A stretch of 39,174 nucleotides of DNA from JAHELQ01 sp965603365 (GCA_965603365.1 CBFDCR010000046.1:1-39174); one strand, 5' to 3'; shown: positions 1-8,176, counted from the first letter of the stretch. Numbers and translations: made by a program. The notes: generated by a model not told the origin, from the sequence alone.

Positions 1-335
1 ATCACCACCCTCCGCTCCCCCTAACCCCCCAACAAACCACCCCCCCCATACTCCGAGGGGAGGAGCAGATGTTGAGAAATGTACGTTATTTTTGCTTGAT
101 CTTTGGGCCACGTGACTTTACTCTATTGTCATGGTGCTTTTGATGGTTTTTTCTCCGGTGATGAGGGCGCATTTTTGGCCTGTTCCCTCTTTTCGCTCTC
201 CGGGAGGTCAAGGGATGCCGCTTGATTTTTTCATTTATATAGTTTAGACTATAATAGTCATGACTATAAGATTTGTTAATCGGGTTGAGGAGTGCGGATC
301 GAAAAAATATTGATGAATAAACATTGACGATTTTG
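1..335. other. Gene-poor 5' region with a C-rich patch
   Basis: No convincing gene is visible. The first 50 bases are extremely C-rich (31 C against 1 G) and could be the tail of a gene or a Rho-loading patch belonging to whatever lies to the left. A 24-codon ORF (69-143) begins after a good GGGAGGAG ribosome site but has no recognisable product and may be a gene remnant. The rest is AT-rich and leads into the palindromes and promoter of the ammonia-lyase gene. Confidence 0.4.
247..267. promoter_or_regulatory. Overlapping palindromes upstream of ammonia-lyase gene
   Basis: Two perfect palindromes overlap here: GACTATAATAGTC (247-259) and ATAGTCATGACTAT (254-267). They give alternating GACTAT/ATAGTC half-sites and contain a TATAAT hexamer (250-255). 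This is the form expected of an operator for a dimeric regulator. They lie about 70 bases upstream of the clear promoter at 336-364, so they could be an activator or repressor site for it. The regulator is unknown. Confidence 0.45.
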
Positions 336-364
336 TTGACTTTAGGGGGGGATACTCATATAAT
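336..364 (+). promoter_or_regulatory. Sigma70-type promoter of ammonia-lyase gene
   Basis: TTGACT (336-341) and TATAAT (359-364) are separated by exactly 17 bases. The predicted transcription start is near 371, giving a leader of about 53 bases that includes the AGGAGG ribosome site at 413-418. Confidence 0.75.
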
Positions 365-423
365 GGAGATTAAATTCGCCGATTTTTTTCAAAATCAAAG
401 ATTCTTTAAAATAGGAGGACTTT

Positions 424-1947
424 ATGGCTATTGTCTTAGACGGTTCCAACCTGACTATAGAGAAATTGGTACAGATTGCCCGGCACAACGAGAAGGTGGA
501 AATTTCTCCCGAAGCCAGCGAACGGGTCAAGAAATGTCGGGCCATGCTGGAAAAAAAGATCCAGGCTGGGGAGATCATGTACGGTGTCAACACCGGGATC
601 GGAGAATTTTCCGAGGTGGTTCTTTCCGATGAACAGATGGAGGATTTCCAGAAGTATTTAATCTATAACCATGCTGCCGGTATCGGCGACCCGGCTCCCC
701 TCGAATATGTCCGGGGCGCCATGGCCTCCCGGATAAACGTATTGGCCAAGGGCCGCTCCGGCTGCCGGCCGGCAATCCCCATAACCATGATGGAGATGCT
801 GAACAAAGGGGTGACCCCATTTGTTTGCCAGAAGGGTTCGGTGGGTGCTTCCGGAGATCTGGCCCCCATGTCGCAAATCGCATTACTGCTCATGGGGGAG
901 GGCCAGGCCTACTACAAAGGCGAACTTCTCGACGGTAAAGAGGCCATGGACAGGGCCGGCATAACCATTCCCGGTCTGAAGGCCAGAGACGGCTTAGCCG
1001 CTATTAACGGCTCCAATGTGTTGACCGCCATGAGTGGACTCTTGCTCTACGATACCAACAACTGGCTCAAACAAGCGGAGATTGCCGCAGCCATGACACT
1101 GGAGGCTTTAAAGGCCAATTATCGCCCCTATCACCCCCTGCTGCACGAAGCCCGCGGCTTTAAAGGGGCGCAGCGCAGCGCCGCCGCCATCCGCAAGTGC
1201 GTGGAGGGAGGCGATCTGTACGAGGGGAAACTCAAAATTAAAGTCCAGGATGCCTATTCCATGCGATCAACTCCCCAGGTGATCGGGGCCGCCCATGACG
1301 CGGTGGCCTATGCCCGTACCCAGGTGGAGATCGAGTTGAACGGAGTGGGGGACAATCCCGTGTTTTTCCCGGAGAAAAATTTGCAACTGTCGGGCGCCAA
1401 CTTCCAGGGATCACCGGTCTGTCTGCCCATGGATATGGTGGGTGCAGCCATCACCATGGTCAGCGTCATGTCGGAACGTCGCATGAATCGATTGAATCAC
1501 CCGGCCCTCAATATCGGTCTGCCGGCATTTTTAACCAAAGGGGCCGGCATGTTTTCCGGTCTGATGTTAAGTCAGTATACGGCAGACATGCAGATCGTAG
1601 AGCAGCGCATTCTCTGCATGCCTGCCTCCATCCAGTCGATCCCGGCTGCCGCCGACCAGGAAGACTTTGTCTCCATGGGTATGAACACGGCGATCAAAAA
1701 TTTCCAGATTATGGACAATGCCTACGGCGTGCTGGGTATCGAGCTCATGGCCGCCGCCCAGGCGCTGGATTTCCGGGATTACCAATTTGGTAAGGGTGCG
1801 GCCAGGGCCAAAGAGGTGATTCGCCGCTACGTGGATTTCCTGGACGTGGACCGGCCCCTCTATCCGGATCATACCCGCATGAAAGAGCTGGTCAAATCAT
1901 GTGAAATCCTCCACGAAGTGGAAGCCCTGGTGGGCGATCTGGGATAG
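424..1947 (+). CDS. hutH: Aromatic amino acid ammonia-lyase, HutH (histidine ammonia-lyase) family
   Basis: Predicted to remove ammonia non-oxidatively from an aromatic amino acid, most likely histidine (giving urocanate), using the self-formed MIO cofactor. The MIO triad Ala-Ser-Gly is at residues 142-144 within GSVGASGDL, the usual position in HutH. His83 (in NHAAG) and the tyrosine before GVNTG are also kept. Glu413 in QEDFVSMG agrees with the HutH glutamate, although typical HutH proteins read QEDH; here Phe415 replaces the His. At 507 residues it has full family length. The start is set by AGGAGG six bases before ATG. No other hut genes are nearby, so the pathway role is open; a tyrosine ammonia-lyase or aminomutase is the main alternative. 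Its stop lies one base from the stop of the convergent protease gene. Confidence 0.85.
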   Translation: MAIVLDGSNLTIEKLVQIARHNEKVEISPEASERVKKCRAMLEKKIQAGEIMYGVNTGIGEFSEVVLSDEQMEDFQKYLIYNHAAGIGDPAPLEYVRGAMASRINVLAKGRSGCRPAIPITMMEMLNKGVTPFVCQKGSVGASGDLAPMSQIALLLMGEGQAYYKGELLDGKEAMDRAGITIPGLKARDGLAAINGSNVLTAMSGLLLYDTNNWLKQAEIAAAMTLEALKANYRPYHPLLHEARGFKGAQRSAAAIRKCVEGGDLYEGKLKIKVQDAYSMRSTPQVIGAAHDAVAYARTQVEIELNGVGDNPVFFPEKNLQLSGANFQGSPVCLPMDMVGAAITMVSVMSERRMNRLNHPALNIGLPAFLTKGAGMFSGLMLSQYTADMQIVEQRILCMPASIQSIPAAADQEDFVSMGMNTAIKNFQIMDNAYGVLGIELMAAAQALDFRDYQFGKGAARAKEVIRRYVDFLDVDRPLYPDHTRMKELVKSCEILHEVEALVGDLG

Positions 1948-1948
1948 A

Positions 1949-2998
1949 TTAGTCGATCTTAACCAGCTTGATACGTACCTTTCTCCTACTACTGTTCCGC
2001 TCTACGGTCAGGGTTACCACATCCCCGATCCTGTAGCCATCCAGGGCATTGTAAAGGTCATCGTAAGAGGAGATCTTGAGGTTGTCCACCCCCACAATAG
2101 CGTCTTGAATAACCAGTCGGCCGAATCGATTCCGAACGATCCCCCGGAGACCCGCCCGGTAAGCACTGCTTCCCCTGGCAACATCCAGCACTACTGCGCC
2201 CTCGATGTCCAGCCTCCGGGCATAATCATCCCCCAGCAGGGAGATTCCGATCCCGGGACGGATCACACGACCATGTTTGATGATTTGAGGTACGATTTTT
2301 TTGATGGTATCTACCGGAACGGCAAAACCAATACCGGCACTGGTGCCGGTTCTCGAATAAATCATTGTGCTCATGCCGATCAATTCACCGCCGGAATTGA
2401 GCAGTGGGCCGCCGGAATTGCCGGGATTGATGGAGGCATCGGTCTGAATCATGTCGCGGATCGTCACCCCACCGATTCCCGGCATCTGTCGGCCCAGGGC
2501 ACTGACTATACCGCAGGTAACGGTATGGTCAAAACCGAAAGGATTGCCGATGGCGATAACCTTCTGCCCTACCTGGAGCTTTCTGGATGCCCCCACCCCG
2601 ATCGGGAATAAACCACTCAAATCTCCCTCGACCCTGAGGACGGCGATATCTTTCTTTTCCTCCTTACCTACCAACCGGGCCCGGCGCTGCTGTTGGTCAG
2701 GCAGAGTAACCATAAACAGATCTCCATCCTCAATTACATGGTAATTGGTTACAATATGACCGTCGCCATCCCAGACAAAACCAGAACCGGAACCCCGGGC
2801 CACTTGCTGTTGATCAAAAAAGAAATCCCGCACCAACTGAATGTTGGTGATAAATACCACCGAATTGGCGGTCCTTTTAACCACTTCGATGGTATTTTGC
2901 TCATCCTCAGTCAGGGCCGAAAGTCCCGCCCCTCCCAGCCAAAGTAAAACCAAAACCATACTCAACACTTTTAATTTACAACTTGTTTTTCTTTGCAT
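1949..2998 (-). CDS. HtrA/Deg-type serine protease with one PDZ domain
   Basis: Periplasmic trypsin-fold protease or chaperone of the HtrA/DegP/DegS family, acting on misfolded envelope proteins or as a stress sensor. An N-terminal hydrophobic segment (about residues 9-28) is a signal peptide or membrane anchor. The catalytic triad is His87 (NYHVIEDG), Asp117 (KKDIAVL) and Ser195 (GNSGGPL). A single PDZ domain occupies roughly residues 250-345. At 349 residues with one PDZ it matches DegS-like or short HtrA proteins rather than two-PDZ DegP. It stands alone and convergent with the ammonia-lyase gene, with its own promoter upstream. The ribosome site is GA-rich (AGAGGAAG). Confidence 0.92.
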   Translation of the reverse strand: MQRKTSCKLKVLSMVLVLLWLGGAGLSALTEDEQNTIEVVKRTANSVVFITNIQLVRDFFFDQQQVARGSGSGFVWDGDGHIVTNYHVIEDGDLFMVTLPDQQQRRARLVGKEEKKDIAVLRVEGDLSGLFPIGVGASRKLQVGQKVIAIGNPFGFDHTVTCGIVSALGRQMPGIGGVTIRDMIQTDASINPGNSGGPLLNSGGELIGMSTMIYSRTGTSAGIGFAVPVDTIKKIVPQIIKHGRVIRPGIGISLLGDDYARRLDIEGAVVLDVARGSSAYRAGLRGIVRNRFGRLVIQDAIVGVDNLKISSYDDLYNALDGYRIGDVVTLTVERNSSRRKVRIKLVKID

Positions 2999-3032
2999 GT
3001 CTGATCTTCCTCTTCATTTTTTTATAATTATT

Positions 3033-3060
3033 ATTTTAGCTATTTTCTCAAATCTTTCAA
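3033..3060 (-). promoter_or_regulatory. Candidate promoter of the HtrA-like gene
   Basis: On the minus strand TTGAAA (3060-3055) and TAAAAT (3038-3033) are 16 bases apart. The same TTGAxA-N16-TAAAAT form recurs at 7262-7289 and 19225-19252. The surroundings are very AT-rich, so chance matches are possible. Confidence 0.5.
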
Positions 3061-3312
3061 TACCTTACTCCCCCCCTTTTTGCGTTCGGATAATATTTTC
3101 ACACTTTTTTATTTTTTTCTTTTAAAAGCTTGTATTTTTTTTTGAAATCATTTATATTATTACTGATGAACAAAAAAGTGGCACTCTTTCTCCATATCCG
3201 TTCGGTGACCCCCTATGTTGCCATCTATTTTAAATTTACCAGCCCCATAATCAAACATAAAAATTGAAAATTATTACTTGGCTGCAACAAAAAAAATAAA
3301 AATGGTGCAAGA
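3061..3312. other. AT-rich intergenic region
   Basis: Gap between the divergent HtrA-like and XRE regulator genes. It holds long T and A runs and no ORF with a ribosome site. I could not pick a convincing promoter for the regulator. Confidence 0.4.
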
Positions 3313-3735
3313 ATGAGAAGCAAATTAAAAGAAGAGATTGGTTCAAGGATGCAACAAATCCGGAAAGATTTCGGATGGACTCAAGAAAAAATGGCCGCCC
3401 ATTTCAAGGTGGGTAGGGCCAATTTTTCCAGGATCGAAAAGGGTGATATTTTCCCCAACCCAACGATTATGCATATCTTAAAATCCGATTTCAACATTTC
3501 GCTCGATTGGCTGGTTTGCGGTGATGGAGAGATGCTTATTTCCAATAAGCCCGAAAAAATAGAGGGCTTACCGGATTTTGACGTTCACACGAAAGAGATC
3601 CATGACTTACTATTTTATATGAAACGCGTTCCTATGGTGCTTCACCAGGTATTGGGCTTCTTTCTGAATTATAAAGCCAAAAACAGGGAATTGATTCTAA
3701 CATTTTTACAAGACCAGGAACGAAAGGAGGCCTAG
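3313..3735 (+). CDS. XRE-family helix-turn-helix regulator with a C-terminal module shared with two other local proteins
   Basis: DNA-binding regulator of 140 residues. Residues about 8-70 form an HTH_3/XRE (Cro/CI-like) domain: MQQIRKDFGWTQEKMA, then VGRANFSRIEKG and the SLDWLVCGDG turn typical of such proteins. The C-terminal part (about 93-135) has the pattern EIxxLxxYMxxVPxVxxxxLxxF followed by KAKNRELI. Closely similar sequence ends the XRE protein at 37917-38357, and a looser version ends the next gene. It is followed 30 bases later by that gene, so the two probably share a transcript. No strong ribosome site precedes the ATG. The target is not known; it may regulate its own unit. Confidence 0.85.
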   Translation: MRSKLKEEIGSRMQQIRKDFGWTQEKMAAHFKVGRANFSRIEKGDIFPNPTIMHILKSDFNISLDWLVCGDGEMLISNKPEKIEGLPDFDVHTKEIHDLLFYMKRVPMVLHQVLGFFLNYKAKNRELILTFLQDQERKEA

Positions 3736-3765
3736 CGGAACAGCGGCGTCAGTTCAGGAGGATAA

Positions 3766-4446
3766 ATGCAAAACCAATTAGACCTCGAAGAACTCATCGA
3801 GTTATTGAACATCCCGGAATTCGAACGGATTATCTATCACAAAGTGGAGGAGTTAAAGTGTGTGATGGGCGACAAGATCCAGTTCTACAAAAATCTAAAA
3901 AATAACTTCAGAAAAGCAGTTTACGGCAATCTTAATATATATGAAAATAGGCACCCTAAAAAAACGCCAACTTACCGGTTTGAATTAAACAGAACCGCTC
4001 GAGGTCGTTGGATACCCACCGTGATTGAACCGCCTCCTCCCTTTCAGACAAACGTAGAGGCTATACTTCCTCTTAGCGCCATCAATTTCATGATTCGTTT
4101 TAAGACCGATCCAGAAACAATCCGGCGTCACATCGGCAGTTTCCAGTGCCCGGCAGGCAAAAAGTCCTTCCATCTTGAATTTAGCAAATATTCAGATGAC
4201 CACATACTGGGCGCTATCCGGGAGAATCGGTCCGAACTCACCGAAGGACAGGGTAAAACTGCAGAGAAACAGAAAGTCGTAAAGGTAAATTTTCACCATA
4301 AAGAGAAAGAAACCAAATTGCAGTCGGATTCTCAAAATGAATACCTGGAATTAATTCATTATATGCAGGCCTGCCCCCAAATTGGAGAAGAAATTCTCAA
4401 CTACTTCAACTCCATTCAAAAACCAATGCTGGATATACAGAATTGA
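3766..4446 (+). CDS. Unknown protein ending in the module found in the two XRE regulators
   Basis: I do not recognise a family. The 226-residue protein has no signal peptide or membrane segment. It has an acidic, helical N-terminus, a basic middle containing a PPPP stretch (about residues 85-90), a charged linker (about 150-185), and a C-terminal segment ELIHYMQACPQIGEEILNYF. That segment aligns with the C-terminal module of the preceding XRE regulator (EIHDLLFYM..VP.V...L.FF). The start is supported by an AGGAGG site seven bases upstream. Placement directly after the regulator suggests a shared partner or mutual interaction through this module; this is inference. Confidence 0.7.
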   Translation: MQNQLDLEELIELLNIPEFERIIYHKVEELKCVMGDKIQFYKNLKNNFRKAVYGNLNIYENRHPKKTPTYRFELNRTARGRWIPTVIEPPPPFQTNVEAILPLSAINFMIRFKTDPETIRRHIGSFQCPAGKKSFHLEFSKYSDDHILGAIRENRSELTEGQGKTAEKQKVVKVNFHHKEKETKLQSDSQNEYLELIHYMQACPQIGEEILNYFNSIQKPMLDIQN

Positions 4447-4449
4447 TGG

Positions 4450-4469
4450 GATTACATTTTTTTGTAATC
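4450..4469. terminator. AT-rich hairpin between convergent genes
   Basis: GATTACA (4450-4456) and TGTAATC (4463-4469) pair around a six-T loop and overlap the stop codon of the minus-strand ABC gene. It lies exactly between convergent genes, but the stem is short and no separate T tract follows, so a terminator role is weakly supported. Confidence 0.3.
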
Positions 4470-6410
4470 GTCGATGCGGCGGGGAACAGTGGGATCGGTT
4501 ACCAGATAGGTCAAACGGTCGGCTATCTTGGCGGCAAACAAAACATCCAGGGTTAAATAGAGAATAATCTCTTGCTTTTCTTCACAATCTTTTAATCCCT
4601 CTATGACTTCCATGGCAAAATCCACCGGCATGCCTCCGGCCAGGTCATGGATCATATAGATTTTACTTTCTTTTAGCCGGACTAAACCGAAAAGGACACG
4701 ACCCCTATCGGCCTCCCTCAACTCCCCAAAGTGTTTCTTCTCAATCTTTACCAGCCCTAAGGCGGCATAGATTTTCTCCGCTTCGGACCAGGAAATTCCC
4801 ATTAATCTAGAAACAAAACGGATAAAAGCTCCCACCTTGATATCAACAGGGATCTCCCCGGGCCGGCACACATAGATAAAATCCTTCCTATCTTCGGTAC
4901 CGGCTATATTATTATTGTCCAGCATCACCTGGCCGCTAAATCCCATGTCTTTGCTTGAAAAGAAATTGTATACCTGGCCAATCAGCCCATTCTCACCGGT
5001 CAGCAAAACCACGGTTCGACCGCTTTCCAATTCCAATTCCAGATCACTTAGATCCTGGAACTGCCGATCTGGCAGTCCGAACAGGGATTTCTTAAGTCGA
5101 AAATAGGAAACTCCTGAGAGTACGATAATATAAAACAGATTTAACGACGCCCCAATGGAGAAATTCTCCGGCAGCCGACTCTGGGCATAGAAAATATTCT
5201 CATCCTCCTTCACAAAGGATACTACTTCCGAATAGTTCTCATAAAATTTCTTATTGATATAGAACCTGACGAACTTTTTTTTGAGCCCCATGATATAATC
5301 ATAAAACTCAAAAAAGTTTTTATATCCTTTACTGCTGATTTCATTGTTCACCGATAAATAAAAAGTAGAAGGGAAAATCATAGATAAACTCTGGAAATAT
5401 CTGAAATTTTTCCTCATTTCACTTTGCATTTTATTCTCTAATGACTGAATCTTTTTCAACTCATTATTCCAGAATCCTTCTACCAGTTTTCTTTCAGATT
5501 TTACTTTCTCACTCATACTGGTATATCTCTGAGCTTCATCCAGAGCTGCCCTCTCAAAATCCATCATCAACTTTAACTTTCCTATTTCTAAATTATAATT
5601 TGACCAAATAGATTCGGCCTTACTGGCCACTAACCTATCGACCACACCGGGAATTAAGAAAACAGAGACGAACCAGATCGTTACCGTAGATGCCAATCCC
5701 ACAAATTTTGATTTTAATGTGCCGGCAACGGTTCCAATAAGAAAAAAGGTGATAACCAGGAAGAACATCACCAACAGGTAATGCAGTATCTTGGGAATTT
5801 CAGTTCCCGGTATGTAAACGCCATTCATCGCCATCAATGGCAATGCGATTCCGATAAGGGAAAGAAAGAAAACGGTTAATAACATTATACGGGGTAACAG
5901 TATGAAGTAAAAAAGCCTTCTGTAATTACAGATACTGGCAAGAAATTTTAAATACTCTTTATGTCGAAGAGAATCATAACCAAAATAGAGGGCCAGAATT
6001 GAACCAAACAGCAGAATGACACCGGAAAAATCCTTGAATCCCCGCGGGCTATCTACATACAAATTTTTTCCTTTGAAAGAATTATAAATTTTTAGTACAT
6101 TTGAAGAATTAACGTTGGATGTTAACTCCGAAATTACACTTGAATTGATAAAAAGAGTACTGATGGGAGAGGGAATAAATATCAAATTGAAACCGTAAAC
6201 TCCATACTGCGTATAGTTTATGTACTTCCTGACTTTTAATTCTTCCAGTCTCTGAAATGTTTCTTTATTTTTCAGAGTATTTTTATATTGATGGGTGCCC
6301 TCATGAACAAAATACAAACTCAGTACGAAAAAGAGGAAAAAAACAATTAAATTTTTTCTCGAGACAAATCTCTTTAGCTCAAAAATAAAGAACGAAAAAA
6401 AATTATTCAT
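4452..6410 (-). CDS. ABC-2-type permease fused to a degenerate ABC ATPase domain
   Basis: A 652-residue membrane protein. Residues about 1-440 look like an ABC-2 exporter permease: a first membrane segment near 17-36, a large extracytoplasmic part, segments near 130-260, a long charged loop with coiled-coil character, and a last segment near 420-440. Residues about 465-652 resemble an ABC nucleotide-binding domain that has lost its catalytic residues. The Walker A place reads TGENGLIGQV, without the GKT/S lysine. The signature region is GELREADRGRVLFGLVRL instead of LSGGQ. The Walker B place is IYMIHDLAGG, without the DE pair. The domain is probably structural or regulatory. Its ATG overlaps the stop of the preceding gene (TAATG), implying translational coupling. 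No active ATPase gene is present nearby. Confidence 0.72.
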   Translation of the reverse strand: MNNFFSFFIFELKRFVSRKNLIVFFLFFVLSLYFVHEGTHQYKNTLKNKETFQRLEELKVRKYINYTQYGVYGFNLIFIPSPISTLFINSSVISELTSNVNSSNVLKIYNSFKGKNLYVDSPRGFKDFSGVILLFGSILALYFGYDSLRHKEYLKFLASICNYRRLFYFILLPRIMLLTVFFLSLIGIALPLMAMNGVYIPGTEIPKILHYLLVMFFLVITFFLIGTVAGTLKSKFVGLASTVTIWFVSVFLIPGVVDRLVASKAESIWSNYNLEIGKLKLMMDFERAALDEAQRYTSMSEKVKSERKLVEGFWNNELKKIQSLENKMQSEMRKNFRYFQSLSMIFPSTFYLSVNNEISSKGYKNFFEFYDYIMGLKKKFVRFYINKKFYENYSEVVSFVKEDENIFYAQSRLPENFSIGASLNLFYIIVLSGVSYFRLKKSLFGLPDRQFQDLSDLELELESGRTVVLLTGENGLIGQVYNFFSSKDMGFSGQVMLDNNNIAGTEDRKDFIYVCRPGEIPVDIKVGAFIRFVSRLMGISWSEAEKIYAALGLVKIEKKHFGELREADRGRVLFGLVRLKESKIYMIHDLAGGMPVDFAMEVIEGLKDCEEKQEIILYLTLDVLFAAKIADRLTYLVTDPTVPRRIDDYKKM

Positions 6411-7093
6411 TAGAAGATTTTCTCCTTTACCTCCTGAAATACCTCTGCCACATACTGACCGAATAGTAATGATTGTGAGTACGATTGATTCATACGTTGC
6501 AAGTCGGCTGTTCTGGGAAATGAAGTATGGTCGACTGTTTGCTTTATTACGTATAAAGTTTCCAAAATACTTTCGGTGTTGGCCAAAAATTGAGCATAAA
6601 CACCCCTGACATCACCTTTAGATAAATAGTATTCTACATCTTTAAATATAATACCATTTGATTCGTTTTTCTCGGGGAAGCCGACATAATCAAACTTTTT
6701 CAATTCATCGATAACAATCTGATTGTAAGGGGTATTGTCTGCCAATTGTTTTAGACTTAAATAAGCGCTCCTGGCGTTTTTCATATTGACGACGGCATTG
6801 TTGATCATCATCCGTAATTCGCTATAATCCATACCATTAAGTTCAGCCATTTCGATTTTATTCAGAAACAGGAGGGCGTCAGAGTATGACTCTAAGAAAT
6901 AGCCGGCGCCCATGATAACATACTGACGCAACGATGAGTCGGACTTACCGTCTGAACGAAAGGAATCGCCGGCAAAAATAATATCAGAGTCATTGCCACA
7001 CATCAAGGGAAATGTGTTGACTCTAAAAATAAACAAAACAAAAACCATTAAAAAAACTTTAAAAATCATTCTGTTGTGGGTGGAGGTGATCAT
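6410..7093 (-). CDS. Secreted or envelope-anchored protein of unknown function, coupled to the ABC permease fusion
   Basis: I do not recognise a family. The 227-residue product starts with a signal-peptide-like stretch (residues about 9-25, MIFKVFLMVFVLFIF). A cysteine follows near residue 32, but the context PLMC is not a normal lipobox, so a lipoprotein is unlikely. The remainder is predicted to be mostly helical and soluble. An upstream in-frame ATG at 7126 is possible, but the internal ATG at 7093 is chosen because AAGGAG lies just before it. The stop codon overlaps the ATG of the permease fusion, so this is probably a periplasmic partner of that transporter. Confidence 0.7.
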   Translation of the reverse strand: MITSTHNRMIFKVFLMVFVLFIFRVNTFPLMCGNDSDIIFAGDSFRSDGKSDSSLRQYVIMGAGYFLESYSDALLFLNKIEMAELNGMDYSELRMMINNAVVNMKNARSAYLSLKQLADNTPYNQIVIDELKKFDYVGFPEKNESNGIIFKDVEYYLSKGDVRGVYAQFLANTESILETLYVIKQTVDHTSFPRTADLQRMNQSYSQSLLFGQYVAEVFQEVKEKIF

Positions 7094-7095
7094 TT

Positions 7096-7191
7096 TTATT
7101 TCTCCTTTTTTAAATTTTTTTGACAATTATGCAAAATTAGATTAGATCTATAAGTGGGGGATAGTAATAAAGAGAGGCATTGGCGCTTCAC
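7096..7191 (-). CDS. Possible 31-residue leader peptide upstream of the secreted-protein gene
   Basis: A GTG-started ORF that begins MKRQCLSLLLSPTYRS and ends in lysine-rich sequence. It is preceded by an ideal ribosome site (AAGGAGG, seven bases before GTG) that serves no other gene. Its stop codon lies two bases before the ATG at 7093. It could couple translation of the downstream operon or act as an attenuating leader. No homologue is known to me, and it may be fortuitous. Confidence 0.4.
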   Translation of the reverse strand: MKRQCLSLLLSPTYRSNLILHNCQKNLKKEK

Positions 7192-7261
7192 TTAGCTACC
7201 TCCTTTTTATATATTTAATTTGCACACTCTTCAGTTTAATTTGTCACAAACTTCTGTAGTT

Positions 7262-7289
7262 ATTTTAGCATAAAAAAAATTTTTTTCAA
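7262..7289 (-). promoter_or_regulatory. Candidate promoter of the secreted protein / ABC fusion operon
   Basis: On the minus strand TTGAAA (7289-7284) and TAAAAT (7267-7262) are 16 bases apart, the same layout as upstream of the HtrA-like gene. The predicted start near 7255 leaves about 64 bases before the leader ORF. Confidence 0.5.
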
Positions 7290-7311
7290 ACTAAAAAGAG
7301 AAAAAAATTGA

Positions 7312-8145
7312 TTATTCGAAGATCAACGGTTTTTCGGTTTTTCGGAAGAGATTAACGTCCTGTTGAAGATGAATTTCATCCTGGCCGGGAATAAAGTCAA
7401 TCATTGAAAAGCCGCTTTTTACTTTTCTTTTAAAGTATATGGGGAGTTGAAAGGCACCGCAAATATTTTTACCTTGATCTTCGCTGTGCTGGATCACCAC
7501 CCTTCCTCCCTCAAAAACTTCTTTCTCCACATCGTTTAATTTATGGATAAATTGACGGCCGTGGGTGGTTAAATATAGGGAACCATCTGTTTTCAATATC
7601 CGGTGGAATTCAGCCAACCATTTCAGTTGCAGGTCCTCGCTTAGATGGGTAAAAACAGACTGGGCATATACAAAATCAAAATGTCCATCCCGGTAGGGCA
7701 GCGGAGGTTCCAGTTGGTTGACCCTGAAATCGGAAAAAGGCAAGTTCTTGGCACACCAGCGGATCAATCTTTCGTTGTAGTCGGTTCCGCAGCACTCCGG
7801 TTTTTTTGAAAAATAGAGATGACGCAACAGCCGCCCACAGCCGCAGCCAAAATCCAGAACACGGGTTGACGCGGCTATACGGATCCGGTTGTTTTCCAGA
7901 TTTTTTAACATATAATCGACAATGATTTTCCCGGAGTCGTAATAGATAGAGCGCCAGCCGTGACCGATAACATCAAAAATTATCGATGACGACGGCAGCG
8001 GTAGACGATCAGGCACTCCCCGGAGGCGTATTTTGATTTCCCGTAATAAAGAAAAGTGACCCAATAGCTTCAGATTGTTATAGATGATGGCTGCCCGGTC
8101 CAATAGGTTGAGCCTTTGTAATATTTTTTTTAGTAAACGCTTCAT
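7312..8145 (-). CDS. Class I SAM-dependent methyltransferase
   Basis: A 277-residue Methyltransf_11/25-type enzyme. Motif I is VLDFGCGCG (residues 96-104). The acidic post-I region follows, and FDFVYAQSVFTHLS and FHRILKTDGSLYLTTHG form motifs III-IV. The substrate cannot be told; similar stand-alone proteins act on small molecules or envelope sugars. The ATG at 8145 is preferred over a GTG at 8157, because the GGGAGG site lies 11 bases before the ATG but directly abuts the GTG. It lies 31 bases downstream of the flavoprotein gene on the same strand, so the two may be co-transcribed. Confidence 0.85.
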   Translation of the reverse strand: MKRLLKKILQRLNLLDRAAIIYNNLKLLGHFSLLREIKIRLRGVPDRLPLPSSSIIFDVIGHGWRSIYYDSGKIIVDYMLKNLENNRIRIAASTRVLDFGCGCGRLLRHLYFSKKPECCGTDYNERLIRWCAKNLPFSDFRVNQLEPPLPYRDGHFDFVYAQSVFTHLSEDLQLKWLAEFHRILKTDGSLYLTTHGRQFIHKLNDVEKEVFEGGRVVIQHSEDQGKNICGAFQLPIYFKRKVKSGFSMIDFIPGQDEIHLQQDVNLFRKTEKPLIFE

Positions 8146-8176
8146 TTGGCAACGCACCTCCCTTTCGAATCGAACT

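Noticed and set aside
1901..2611. 236-codon plus-strand frame opposite the HtrA-like gene
   Set aside because: Antisense to a protease with intact catalytic triad; no ribosome site.
6995..7015. Lipobox-like cysteine in the secreted protein
   Set aside because: PLMC lacks a small residue before the cysteine, so a lipoprotein signal is not supported.
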